Program-made: the position numbers and the translations under genes
In this document: in pieces, positions 41,766 to 49,518 of the stretch
Position numbering within the stretch: the first letter of the stretch is position 1
Layout of the letters: each line of letters opens with the position of its first letter
Notes under the pieces: generated by a model
Database searches by the model: none
The model's input: only the letters and a program-made list of their open reading frames with translations
Told to the model about the DNA's origin: nothing
IMG/VR virus record: IMGVR_UViG_3300025168_000010
Coordinates: 1-51,402 of that record
Length of the DNA stretch: 51,402 nt
Source of the DNA: a virus
Direction: 5' to 3' (one strand)

Positions 41766-43411
41766 CGGGCTGCTATCCTACGTTGTAACTCTAACCGTCT
41801 CTTCTGCATCTCTAGCCTATCACTGCCTTCCTGACTGGGCAGTTCCTTAGAAAGATGCCTCATCTCTATCCGAGATACTATCCTCCCAAGAGTCTTCTCC
41901 GGCTCGTCGTGTCCTGTTCCCATTGCAATCTTATGGAGTTTAGGCTGTAATGATTCAGCCGCTTTCCTTGCAACAGTATGGGCTGGCTCACCAGACAGTA
42001 GGCTTTCTATAGCCTCGCGTTCTTCTTCCCCATAGATCCAGTCTAAGTTTAATAACTTCTTAGCCTTTGAAGCCATGCCTTCGTTCTTCATCAGGATACC
42101 TGCTAAAGCCAACGCTAGTGGGTCGTGTGGCTTCGATGTAGTCATCTGTGGCTCAGTAGGCGCTGGCTGTCCTACAAGGCGCTTAAGGGCCATGTACGGG
42201 ACACTAAGGATGTCTGAGACCTGACGCAGAACAACGTCCCTAGCAATCAAAGGATACGAACGGATTACAGGTATCGCCTCATCTACTGCTGCTTGCCTAC
42301 CATGTGGAGACCTGTCATGCTTTCTGGACAGAGTGCGTAACCATGTTCCGAGTAGTGGCTCCGCTTCTTCTATCCTAGCTAGTATCTCTTTCATGGAGTT
42401 TGAACCGACGTAATCAGCAGGGTCCATACCATCAGGCAGGCTTACTGTAAGAGAATCAATGTTACTCTTTGCAAGGATAGGCAAAGCCTTAGATGCTGCA
42501 CGTCTACCAGCATCGTCAGAGTCAAAGAAGCACAATGCTTTGTCTGTTAGTTTAGAGAACAGTTTCACATGGTCCTTGGTTAACGCTGTACCACAGGAGG
42601 CAACTGCTTCTGTAATCTCTGCTTGATGCAAGGCAATCACGTCGAAGTAGCCCTCAACAAGAATGACCCTATTCCATTCTCGAATAGCAGGGATGGCTTG
42701 GCTTAATCCAAAAAGGATTGAGGACTTGTTGTATAGTGTCGTCTCTTTACCATTGATGTACTTGGCCTTGGCTGTACCTGATATGTCTCTGCCAGCAAAA
42801 GATACCAACTGCCCTATCTTATTACGGATAGGGAAGATGATTCGATTAGCAAAGACACAGGATGGAGAGCCAAAACTAACACGGAGTATCCCTGCGCTAA
42901 CCGCTGCATCTACAAGGTTATGATCTCTTAGTGACTGGACTATTCCTTCCGATGAAGATGGGCAATAGCCTACCTCCCACCTGCGAATACTCTCCTTACT
43001 TACTTGTCTTTGCTTTAAGTATGCTACTGCATCTGGATGAGATGCCGCATGGCTAAAGTAATGTTGCGCTACATTAAGCGCCTTCTTCATGTCTTCCTTA
43101 GCCTTGTGTGCTGCGTCGTCGAGGTCTGTTTCAATCTCAATGTTAAACCTATCAGCAACATACTGGACAGCATCAATGAACCCTAGTCCCTCTAGCTTCA
43201 TGGGTATGGTGAAGATGTCACCACTGGCACCACAGCCATGACAGTAGAACACGCCACGGTTAGCCTCAACATGTAGGCTTGGAGTCTTCTCTCCGTGGAA
43301 AGGGCAGACAACAAAGATCTCCCCACTTTGCTTTTTTACCTTGGCATAGTCGCCAAACAACTCCACGATATTCGAGGATTTACGTACAGTTTCGATTACA
43401 TAGTCATTCAT
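41762..43411 (-). CDS. dnaG: DnaG-type primase, 549 aa
   Basis: It would make RNA primers for lagging-strand synthesis. The CHC2 zinc finger is intact (VVCPFHGEKTPSL ... FYCHGCGASGD; C36, H39, C57, C60). The catalytic core follows (YLKQRQVSKESIRRWEVGYC, then FPIRNKIGQLVSFAGRDISG) with the TOPRIM motifs LVEGYFDVIAL and CFFDSDDAGRRAA. The C-terminal 150 residues may bind the helicase. ATG 43411 is chosen over the in-frame GTG 43417, which sits on the AGGAG site itself. It is last in the replication operon. Confidence 0.92.
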   Translation of the reverse strand: MNDYVIETVRKSSNIVELFGDYAKVKKQSGEIFVVCPFHGEKTPSLHVEANRGVFYCHGCGASGDIFTIPMKLEGLGFIDAVQYVADRFNIEIETDLDDAAHKAKEDMKKALNVAQHYFSHAASHPDAVAYLKQRQVSKESIRRWEVGYCPSSSEGIVQSLRDHNLVDAAVSAGILRVSFGSPSCVFANRIIFPIRNKIGQLVSFAGRDISGTAKAKYINGKETTLYNKSSILFGLSQAIPAIREWNRVILVEGYFDVIALHQAEITEAVASCGTALTKDHVKLFSKLTDKALCFFDSDDAGRRAASKALPILAKSNIDSLTVSLPDGMDPADYVGSNSMKEILARIEEAEPLLGTWLRTLSRKHDRSPHGRQAAVDEAIPVIRSYPLIARDVVLRQVSDILSVPYMALKRLVGQPAPTEPQMTTSKPHDPLALALAGILMKNEGMASKAKKLLNLDWIYGEEEREAIESLLSGEPAHTVARKAAESLQPKLHKIAMGTGHDEPEKTLGRIVSRIEMRHLSKELPSQEGSDRLEMQKRRLELQRRIAAR

Positions 43412-43450
43412 ATTCACTCCTAATTGAGAAAGTTATTTAAGCACAGTACT

Positions 43451-43936
43451 CTAGAATAGTCCGGCGAGGTATGCCGATGCGACCCAAAGTGCATCAGCCT
43501 CATTATCATCTTGTAATTGCCACCCTTCTTCCTGCCATCTCGCCAATGCAGAAGAAATCATAAGTTCTTTTGGGGCATTTCCTTTACCAGTTGCATGTCT
43601 TTTTATTGTCCCAACTGGGATGCTAACATAAGGATGTTTGTCCAGTTCAAGTACGGATTGAAGTGTTGCCATCAGTCCACCATAGATGTGTGCAGCAGTG
43701 ACACCACGGTGTCTCCGTACCTCTTCAAAGGCTACATGGATACTGTACTGGTCACGGTTGTTAAACAAGTCTCTAAGTTTGTTGGCAAACCTAACGTATC
43801 TCATGCCGCCACCTTCATGTCTCTGGGTTGCAAAGTCCCAAGTTCCAGAGTCTACACGAGTTCCGTCAGGTCTTAGTACTGCCCACCCACACTTCGTACC
43901 TAGGTCCAGACCGACAACGTATTCTACTTCTTTCAT
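43451..43936 (-). CDS. RuvC-like Holliday junction resolvase, 161 aa
   Basis: The start MKEVEYVVGLDLGTKCG at 43936 follows GCGGAGGTAGA and overlaps the upstream stop (ATGA). Acidic catalytic residues of the RuvC/RNase H fold are present: D11 in GLDLG, the glutamate pair in VAFEEVRRHRG, and DDNEADALWVA near the C-terminus. It would resolve branched recombination intermediates before packaging. The length is typical of phage RuvC-like resolvases. Confidence 0.88.
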   Translation of the reverse strand: MKEVEYVVGLDLGTKCGWAVLRPDGTRVDSGTWDFATQRHEGGGMRYVRFANKLRDLFNNRDQYSIHVAFEEVRRHRGVTAAHIYGGLMATLQSVLELDKHPYVSIPVGTIKRHATGKGNAPKELMISSALARWQEEGWQLQDDNEADALWVASAYLAGLF

Positions 43937-44268
43937 TCTACCTCCGCTTTCCCCCCTCTGATTCTGGCTGGTGACCACCACCAGGACTCATTGAAGTCTC
44001 CATCTTTTGATGGGATTACTTCATCAAAGGAAGATATCCATTCGTTAATGTGAAACCTTGTAGGTGGGAACATTCCCTTCACCCTACCGTCTGGGCATCG
44101 AATGCCAGACAACCAATCATAAATGCAACTTATCTCTGTCCTGCAACCAGTGTTGACATAGATGCTGTGCTGCATAGCGGATACACTAGCAAGGTGCCTC
44201 TTAATTTCTAAGAGACGTTTCCTTGCTAGTGTATTGCTTCTTACGTGACCTCTACTCGAAGTAGTCAT
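43933..44268 (-). CDS. Hypothetical protein containing a long inverted repeat, 111 aa
   Basis: ATG at 44268 lies within the end of the upstream gene and has only a weak binding site. An alternative start, MQHSIYVNTGC, lies at 44175. Residues about 12-30 are encoded by a 54-nt hairpin described separately. If the later start is used, this hairpin becomes a leader instead. The C-terminal half is Trp-rich (FHINEWISSF, ESWWWSPARI). Its stop overlaps the resolvase start. No family recognised. Confidence 0.55.
   Translation of the reverse strand: MTTSSRGHVRSNTLARKRLLEIKRHLASVSAMQHSIYVNTGCRTEISCIYDWLSGIRCPDGRVKGMFPPTRFHINEWISSFDEVIPSKDGDFNESWWWSPARIRGGKAEVE
44181..44234. repeat. Perfect 14-bp inverted repeat with inner hairpin
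   Basis: ATACACTAGCAAGG at 44181-44194 pairs perfectly with CCTTGCTAGTGTAT at 44221-44234. A second stem, CTCTTA (44198-44203) with TAAGAG (44209-44214), lies inside it. The whole 54-nt element can form a stable stem or cruciform. It sits in the first third of the 44268 frame or just upstream of its alternative start. Confidence 0.9.
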
Positions 44269-44488
44269 TGTCTACTGCAAGCCAACGTATAGTCTCATCT
44301 TCATCTACAAAGATGACACCCTTTAGTTTGCCAGTTGAGTCATGAATCATACGAGGAGTATGGTCATACTTTATAAGGCTGATGCTGTGCTTGATGATAG
44401 TCCTGTCCCAAGGTATCGTAACGTATGGGGCAATCGTATCATCTTCACCTTCAAAGCCTACTATCTCATCACTTCCAGTCATTGCCAT
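44252..44488 (-). CDS. Hypothetical protein, 78 aa
   Basis: The frame is open back to 44704, but that part is antisense-free overlap with the SSB tail. ATG 44488, preceded by GGAAGCGGTA, is more likely (44482 is also possible). It then overlaps the SSB gene by about 20 bp. The small acidic beta-rich protein has segments IVGFEGEDDTIAPYVTIPWD and KLKGVIFVDEDETIRWLAV. Function unknown; location suggests a replication accessory. Confidence 0.55.
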   Translation of the reverse strand: MAMTGSDEIVGFEGEDDTIAPYVTIPWDRTIIKHSISLIKYDHTPRMIHDSTGKLKGVIFVDEDETIRWLAVDNDYFE

Positions 44489-44945
44489 TACCGCTTCCGT
44501 AGCCGGAATCAGATACGCCACTGCTAGATGGCGCAGGGTTTCCAGTATCCACTGGTCCATGTCCTGAGCCGACCGGAGGACGGGTTCCACCAGAGGAGTC
44601 GCCTGACCCCACTCCTTGACTGTGGAAGTTTTGCCCAATACCTTCTGCACTAACTTTCTCGACATTGAACGCAGTAAGCGATGAGTAGTATGCCGCTTGC
44701 CCATTCTTTTCTACCTTACGTGTGGTGTACTTACCTTGACACATAACAAGTTGTCCACTGCGACAGTTACGAACGTTGTCCTTAGCCCTATCACCCCAGA
44801 TCTGAACGGTGTGATACGCATCGTAACGAGTACCGTTGCTTGTTTCCCATGTCTTAACCCTAAGATTAAGGACGCTCTTCTGACCGACCTGACGCTCTTC
44901 TGGTTCTGCTGCTAGTTCGCCAATTATTAAACAGTTGTTAATCAT
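44469..44945 (-). CDS. ssb: Single-stranded DNA-binding protein, 158 aa
   Basis: The OB fold is recognisable from NNCLIIGELAAEPEERQVGQ, the variant LNLRVKTWE and TVQIWGDRAKDNVRNC. A Gly/Ser/Pro-rich linker (about 105-150) leads to a short end, SGNGNDWK. The usual bacterial acidic tip DDDIPF, which recruits host partners, is missing, so the phage SSB may not dock to host SSB partners in the standard way. ATG at 44945 follows AGGAGAATGAG, one base after the nuclease stop. Confidence 0.88.
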   Translation of the reverse strand: MINNCLIIGELAAEPEERQVGQKSVLNLRVKTWETSNGTRYDAYHTVQIWGDRAKDNVRNCRSGQLVMCQGKYTTRKVEKNGQAAYYSSLTAFNVEKVSAEGIGQNFHSQGVGSGDSSGGTRPPVGSGHGPVDTGNPAPSSSGVSDSGYGSGNGNDWK

Positions 44946-44946
44946 C

Positions 44947-45951
44947 TCATTCTCCTACGAATAGTTTTATCTTGGTGCTTTTCTGGTAAAAACCTGACGA
45001 GGAGGGTTCCTCGTAGGCTGAAGGCCAACACGTCTTCCAATGTGAGCACCAGTCACATGGGAATCTGAGTTGTCCTTTTGTGGCTTTCGCCGTTGATGGT
45101 TTAAATGGTTTTGCTATCTCCTCTGGTGATTGTGATTCTATGACTTCTCTCAAACGTGTAACGATCTGGTCCTTGACGATGGCATCGCCTTTAACCCAAT
45201 GGCCTACAATGGGACTTGCTTTAGCCCAAGAGCCATCCTCTCTAACGATACCATCCTTGACGGTAACGTTCTTACCTAGTGCTAGGACGTAAGTCCAGTT
45301 GTATTCCTTACCAGTCATCTGCGTCTTAGCCATTTGATAGGCTTGTGTCTGGTAGTTGTACAGGTCTTCAGGACTCAATCCGTTCTGGCGGAAACGCTTG
45401 AAGCCATAGTCACTCATTGACTTGATCTCAAGTATAGCGTCTACCATAGCGAACTCGCCTAAATCTCCACGGTAGAGAGGAAGTTGCATCGTTCCATCTG
45501 GATGACCTGCAACCTTAGCGGTCCTATCATCACTAAGTGGAATCTCTAAGCATACTCTTTCTTGAGCGAGACCTGTGTTACTTATGGTGATAGTATTGAT
45601 GTGGTCCGTAGCATCATGCAATGCAGCAACCATAAGCATCTCAATGATATCCCCTACAGCGAATACGATAGGAGAACTCTCATCAGGAACAAAGCCATTA
45701 GGTTTGTAATGATGGTAGTCATAGGCTAATGCTCGTTGGCATTTGCCAGCAGAACTCAAACGCAATGAACCAGTTGGTCCGTTCCTTGGTTCTTCTAGTT
45801 GCCTGACTAGTACCTTGCCTAGTTCCGCTGTATCATAGTTAGTTGTTATTGGTTTGTTCTGTCTTAGCCTCGCCAGAACTATAGCCGCCAAGTCTGGCAT
45901 CCATACTCCTCGTTCAACCTCAACCCACATCCCGTCTTTATCGACTTCCAT
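44947..45951 (-). CDS. Cas4/RecB-like PD-(D/E)XK nuclease with likely iron-sulfur cluster, 334 aa
   Basis: The nuclease core is seen as GHPDG (H150, D152), LEIKS (E175, K177) and QTQAYQ (from Q201). C71 (GKCQRAL) and the C-terminal trio FPCDWCSHWKTC (C299, C302, C308) together make the four cysteines typical of Cas4 and AddB-type clusters. In phages such enzymes generate 3' single strands for an annealing protein, and the Rad52-like gene lies two genes upstream. Start ATG 45951 follows AGGAGGTACAG and overlaps the OB-protein gene by 14 bp. Confidence 0.85.
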   Translation of the reverse strand: MEVDKDGMWVEVERGVWMPDLAAIVLARLRQNKPITTNYDTAELGKVLVRQLEEPRNGPTGSLRLSSAGKCQRALAYDYHHYKPNGFVPDESSPIVFAVGDIIEMLMVAALHDATDHINTITISNTGLAQERVCLEIPLSDDRTAKVAGHPDGTMQLPLYRGDLGEFAMVDAILEIKSMSDYGFKRFRQNGLSPEDLYNYQTQAYQMAKTQMTGKEYNWTYVLALGKNVTVKDGIVREDGSWAKASPIVGHWVKGDAIVKDQIVTRLREVIESQSPEEIAKPFKPSTAKATKGQLRFPCDWCSHWKTCWPSAYEEPSSSGFYQKSTKIKLFVGE

Positions 45952-46261
45952 CTGTACCTCCTAGTGGTTCTTCATCAGTTAAGAAAACCTTGTCTGCAAT
46001 AAGAACAGTGTTCCTACCCTCAGACCCAAGCCTTCCTGTCACATGTACTACTTCTCCCTGACCTTCTTTTGCAAGCATCACAGCATTGTTACCGAACGCA
46101 AGCATTCTAATATAAGTATCGAACTTAGCCTTCTCTAGACTAGGGTTCCTAAGAACAACTCGAACCTTCTTCCCACTGGATACAGAGGGGCCGCAGTCGT
46201 CAACCTCTGTGACTAAACCACAGAAGTTAACAGAGTTTGGATATTGATTTTTAAAGCCCAT
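45938..46261 (-). CDS. Second OB-fold SSB-like protein, 107 aa
   Basis: ATG at 46261 follows AGGGAGAACTA. The strands VNFCGLVTEVDDCGPS, KVRVVLRNPS, TYIRMLAFGNNAVML and GEVVHVTGRLGSEGRN have the order of an OB-fold single-strand-binding domain. It lacks the long acidic tail of true SSB. Together with the SSB at 44945 this gives two OB proteins in one operon. It may assist the annealing protein rather than replication. Confidence 0.7.
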   Translation of the reverse strand: MGFKNQYPNSVNFCGLVTEVDDCGPSVSSGKKVRVVLRNPSLEKAKFDTYIRMLAFGNNAVMLAKEGQGEVVHVTGRLGSEGRNTVLIADKVFLTDEEPLGGTDGSR

Positions 46262-46270
46262 TAGTTCTCC

Positions 46271-47086
46271 CTAAAATGGAATGTCACTGTTGCCTGCATC
46301 GGCAAAGTACTGGTTAACTTTCTCTTTAAGAGTTCCATCCTCGTACCACTTCACAGCGGTATGAGATGCTATCTTCACTTGCTTATCTGAAGCATCGTTC
46401 GGGTGAGCAACACCCTTCCCAGTAAACTTATCGTCTTTAAAGGGAGCGGTTGCTGCCTCAATAACAGAGAGTAGTTGATCTTGGACACCCAACTTGGAAC
46501 CAATAACCTTAAACCTTGCAAGCCTACGCTGTCTTGGAGACTCTATATGGCGAACAGAATCATCTATTGATAGTAGGTGCCCTTGCACTTCTCGTATAGA
46601 TGGAGCAACACAGTATCCACCCTTTGTCCATACTAACCTTTCTTCAGGCACACCACTTGGTTTGTTCTGACTTGGCTTTGCATATGTTCTTCCGAGTTCG
46701 TAAAGGTGTCTACCCATTCCCCAGAGGACAGCAGATCGTTTGATTGCTCCTGAGATTCCTCCCTTCTCTGCTTCAACCTTAGTGTCTCCGGCTCCATCCC
46801 ACTTCCAGACCCACTCTCCAGCGATCTTAATGCCGATGCCGCCGAGAGTCTTACTGCCCTCAACTCGTATTTGTATTTGCCAGTTGGCTGGTCCCACCAC
46901 ATCATCGAGTCTCTCCTGTATACATCTACTATCAAGATAAGCCAATAGTTGAGCACTGCCATTCTTAGTCATTGATTGAACTCTCCAGTAAACCTCCTCA
47001 TCTACAAAAGGCCGTCTCAACCTAGACAATATTGATTCCATGTTTCTGCCATCAATTTGTTGTGGCCACTTTTTACTTGCTGTCAT
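46271..47086 (-). CDS. Rad52/Rad22-family single-strand annealing protein, 271 aa
   Basis: The N-terminal 140 residues fit the Rad52/22 domain: YLDSRCIQERLDDVVGPANW, GIGIKIAGEWVWKWDGAGDT, then the signature KGGISGAIKRSAVLWGMGRH, continuing LYEL. The C-terminal part is variable and ends in the acidic tip DAGNSDIPF, close to the SSB-type DDDIPF peptide. That suggests docking to host SSB-binding partners, while the phage SSB itself lacks such a tip. ATG 47086 follows GAGGAGTAAGT. Confidence 0.85.
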   Translation of the reverse strand: MTASKKWPQQIDGRNMESILSRLRRPFVDEEVYWRVQSMTKNGSAQLLAYLDSRCIQERLDDVVGPANWQIQIRVEGSKTLGGIGIKIAGEWVWKWDGAGDTKVEAEKGGISGAIKRSAVLWGMGRHLYELGRTYAKPSQNKPSGVPEERLVWTKGGYCVAPSIREVQGHLLSIDDSVRHIESPRQRRLARFKVIGSKLGVQDQLLSVIEAATAPFKDDKFTGKGVAHPNDASDKQVKIASHTAVKWYEDGTLKEKVNQYFADAGNSDIPF

Positions 47087-47097
47087 ACTTACTCCTC

Positions 47098-47166
47098 GGT
47101 GGTTAACGCCACCATCGTGCTGTGTTGATAGCCCACGGCTATCGTTGTGTCAAGGAGAATCCGCAA
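47098..47166 (+). promoter_or_regulatory. Hairpin-rich leader of the inserted plus-strand gene
   Basis: GGTGG-ttaacg-CCACC (47098-47113) and the perfect GATAGCC-cac-GGCTATC (47128-47144) lie between the back-to-back start of the annealing gene and the start at 47167. AAGGAG at 47152 is the binding site. The hairpins may act on either strand: as leader for the plus gene or in the mRNA of the minus operon. Confidence 0.5.
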
Positions 47167-47571
47167 ATGAGAGGCAAAACCAACCCACGGATCCGCTACT
47201 CCCGACCCGGAAATCGAGCCGAGCGATACCTCTACCGAGGTACCAACCGCTACACTCTGTTGAGTGAGTGGAAGAAAAGAACTGCTTGTAGAATAGGTAG
47301 GAAGAAAAGAAGTATCTTCGTTATCAAAGAAGCAATAGGTATACTTGAAACCTGTGCTGAAGAACTCTCTGTCTCCTTTAAGGAGATCACATCTGCTACC
47401 TTGGACATATACTTCAGAAGAAGGATGAAGAATAACTTCCCTATCTTCTTTGAGTACAAGAACTCTATCCATTCTATCGTTCAAGAATGGTACCATGAGA
47501 ACATGGAACTTGAGATCGAGGTAAACATCAACAGGATTGATGAAGACCTTATCTCTGAACTTAAAGGTTAA
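47167..47571 (+). CDS. Hypothetical basic protein, 134 aa, opposite to the replication operon
   Basis: ATG at 47167 follows AAGGAGAATCCGCAA. Residues 1-60 are very basic (RGKTNPRIRYSRPGNRAERY, WKKRTACRIGRKKRS). Residues 60-134 form regular helices (VIKEAIGILETCAEELSVSF, SIHSIVQEWYHENMELEIEV). A DNA-binding role is suggested by charge. The opposing frame lacks a binding site and shows no protein-like pattern. The stop shares TTAA with the helicase stop. This gene interrupts the minus-strand operon, so it may have been inserted or be separately regulated. Confidence 0.65.
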   Translation: MRGKTNPRIRYSRPGNRAERYLYRGTNRYTLLSEWKKRTACRIGRKKRSIFVIKEAIGILETCAEELSVSFKEITSATLDIYFRRRMKNNFPIFFEYKNSIHSIVQEWYHENMELEIEVNINRIDEDLISELKG

Positions 47572-48968
47572 GACCATGATGGAGGCCAAGCACCGTTCCA
47601 CCAAGAAGGCACAGGCTCTTCTGTATCGTACACCCTACCCCAAGCAGTCTGAAGCACAAGGTCAACATCTTTCCTTGCTGCCTCCCTCGCTGCTAGGCTT
47701 ATCAGTTGAACAGGTTGGAACATAGTGGAAAGGTCATCGTCTGTGTAGTGTTCAGATGATGCTGCTTTTTTAGGTGGAGCATAATAGAACGGACGATAGA
47801 TACCAAAGGCAAGTCCGGCATCTTGTAAGAACTTATCTGAACCACGGAAGTCACTAGGATTAGGTACTCCCTTCTTACCATTCTCTAACCGTGTATCTAA
47901 TGTTCGATTGAACTGGGCAAGGGCTACAATAGCAACACGTTCTTCTTTAGCAACTTGCCTAACAGCATCAGCAATAGAGTCTAAGCGAGTACGCTCATCT
48001 TGCTTTCTTCCATACCCTGTCAGTAGTTGGATGTAGTCTATCCATATTACCTCACAGCCATGCACTCTCTTCATTTGTCTAATGCTAGATGCAACCATAT
48101 CAATGTTTCTAGATGCAGAGTCAACATGTATAGGCATCCTGGAGACTTCTTCTAAGCCCCACCTGAAGACATCTTTGTCATCGTCGTTACCATGAAGAGC
48201 CTCACGTAGAGAGACGCCTCCAAAGTAAGCGGCAAGTCTATAGGCAAGTTGTTTACTTCCCATCTCTACGGAAATGATTCCTTGTGGTATCCCAGCAATA
48301 GCACCCTTAGCAGCAGCAGCAAGCATGAACGATGTCTTACCCATCTTAGTTCTACCACCAATGTAAGTAGGCAATCCTCTTGGCCAGCCTAGGTAGTGCT
48401 TATCAAAACTAGGCATACCACTAGGAACGAACTCACTAATAGAACTATCTCCACTACACATGCCATCAAAGGATTCGGCTGCCTCACTGATGACATTAGC
48501 CGCTGACATGATAGCACCGATAGACTTAGTTCCATTCTTTTCAAGAACCATCTTCTCAGCGTATGCCCTGATCTCCTCTACTGATTCAGTGCCATCTACT
48601 ATCTTGTTCTTTATATCTTCAACAGAAGTCATCAGTCCTCTAAGGACTGAGCAGTCATAGATTACTTTAGCATAGGCTGGTAACTTAGAATCAATTACAG
48701 CATTGTCTCCCAATGAATGTAGGTACTGAATTGAGCCATACCTATCTTCACATTGTTGTTCCCCTTCCTTTTCTATCAGCACATGTAGACTTACTGGTTC
48801 ATTGGAAGATACTTGTTTCTGTATCCATTCGTACAGAAGTCCATGACCAGTAGAACTGAAGTCATCTTTAGATAGGATACCTTCTACAAGGTCTAGGCCT
48901 ATACCTTCTCCAAGTATTAGTGAGCCTAATACTATTCTCTCTGTTTCACTAGGGTACAATTGATTCAT
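47568..48968 (-). CDS. dnaB: DnaB-type replicative helicase, 466 aa
   Basis: The N-terminal domain (about 1-110) begins with PSETERIVLGSLILGEGIGL as in DnaB. The RecA-like domain holds Walker A IGGRTKMGKTSF (about 203-214), Walker B VIWIDYIQLL, and later LAQFNRTLDTRLENGK and SDFRGSDKFLQDAG motifs. It unwinds the fork and recruits the operon's primase. ATG 48968 follows ATAAGGAGAAATAAAAG. It is the first gene of the minus-strand replication operon. Confidence 0.92.
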   Translation of the reverse strand: MNQLYPSETERIVLGSLILGEGIGLDLVEGILSKDDFSSTGHGLLYEWIQKQVSSNEPVSLHVLIEKEGEQQCEDRYGSIQYLHSLGDNAVIDSKLPAYAKVIYDCSVLRGLMTSVEDIKNKIVDGTESVEEIRAYAEKMVLEKNGTKSIGAIMSAANVISEAAESFDGMCSGDSSISEFVPSGMPSFDKHYLGWPRGLPTYIGGRTKMGKTSFMLAAAAKGAIAGIPQGIISVEMGSKQLAYRLAAYFGGVSLREALHGNDDDKDVFRWGLEEVSRMPIHVDSASRNIDMVASSIRQMKRVHGCEVIWIDYIQLLTGYGRKQDERTRLDSIADAVRQVAKEERVAIVALAQFNRTLDTRLENGKKGVPNPSDFRGSDKFLQDAGLAFGIYRPFYYAPPKKAASSEHYTDDDLSTMFQPVQLISLAAREAARKDVDLVLQTAWGRVYDTEEPVPSWWNGAWPPSWS

Positions 48969-49170
48969 CTTTTATTTCTCCTTATTGAGATTGTAAGTAT
49001 AATTATAAGTAATAACGTTTCAGTAGTATAAGTACTGAAGTATAAGGTACTGTTGCTACGTTTCAGTATATAGCATAGTAGGTACGAAGTACCGTAGCAA
49101 CGCTTCGTTATGCGAGTGGTTCTTGACAGCGGCTAAGCCACCGGTTATCGGCCTGTGCAGGAGGTGTCAA
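48969..49170. promoter_or_regulatory. Divergent control region with nested palindromes
   Basis: This region separates the helicase operon (minus) from the HTH gene (plus). TTCAGTA-gtataag-TACTGAA (49019-49039) is perfect. GTTGCTACG (49052-49060) pairs with CGTAGCAAC (49093-49101) and encloses GGTAC-GAA-GTACC (49081-49093). ACGTTTCAGTA occurs twice (49015 and 49058), and GTATAAG(G)TACTG is tandem at 49026 and 49040. TATAAT in both orientations near 49000 may be the -10 of the helicase operon. TTGACA at 49123 and TGTCAA at 49165 flank the HTH gene's binding site. Confidence 0.65.
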
Positions 49171-49518
49171 ATGAAAAATGCAGAAATCGCAAAAAGGCAG
49201 GTTGGACCGTTGCTTTTGGCCGGACAGATTTTGTCCGCTTGGAGGGGTGGGGTGTCGGTGTCACAGCGAGCAATGGCGAGACGACTAGGGGTGAAGCAGC
49301 CTACATGGAGGAACGTAGAGTTAGGAGTAAAGCCTCCTGGAAGAGTTCTATTTATCAGAATGATATTGCTTTTAAGGCTAAAGAAAAAGCAAATCACTAC
49401 GTTGAGTACACTGTATCACTACTACGATATAGGATTAGACGCAGGTGACAAGGAGATAACAGACATACTCTGTGCCTTTGACTTGAATCCAACAGACCTA
49501 GGAGACCTACTACAGTGA
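49171..49518 (+). CDS. XRE-like helix-turn-helix regulator, 115 aa
   Basis: The start MKNAEIAKRQVG at 49171 follows GCAGGAGGTGTCAA. A helix-turn-helix of the XRE/Cro kind lies at about residues 18-55 (GQILSAWRGGVSVSQRAMAR, continuing RLGVKQPTWRNVELG). The C-terminal helices may dimerise. It faces the replication operon across a palindrome-rich control region and is the natural candidate to bind it. The GTGA overlap couples it to the next gene. Confidence 0.7.
   Translation: MKNAEIAKRQVGPLLLAGQILSAWRGGVSVSQRAMARRLGVKQPTWRNVELGVKPPGRVLFIRMILLLRLKKKQITTLSTLYHYYDIGLDAGDKEITDILCAFDLNPTDLGDLLQ

Noticed and set aside
44182-44234. Insertion-sequence ends or attachment site
   Set aside because: The inverted repeat has only 26 bases between its arms and no transposase or integrase exists, so a hairpin is the better reading.
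47089-47604. 171-codon minus-strand frame between helicase and annealing genes
   Set aside because: It has no ribosome binding site, starts inside the helicase gene and lacks protein-like patterns. The plus-strand frame has AAGGAG, a basic N-terminus and regular helices. The minus frame ends at the annealing gene's binding site, so some doubt remains.
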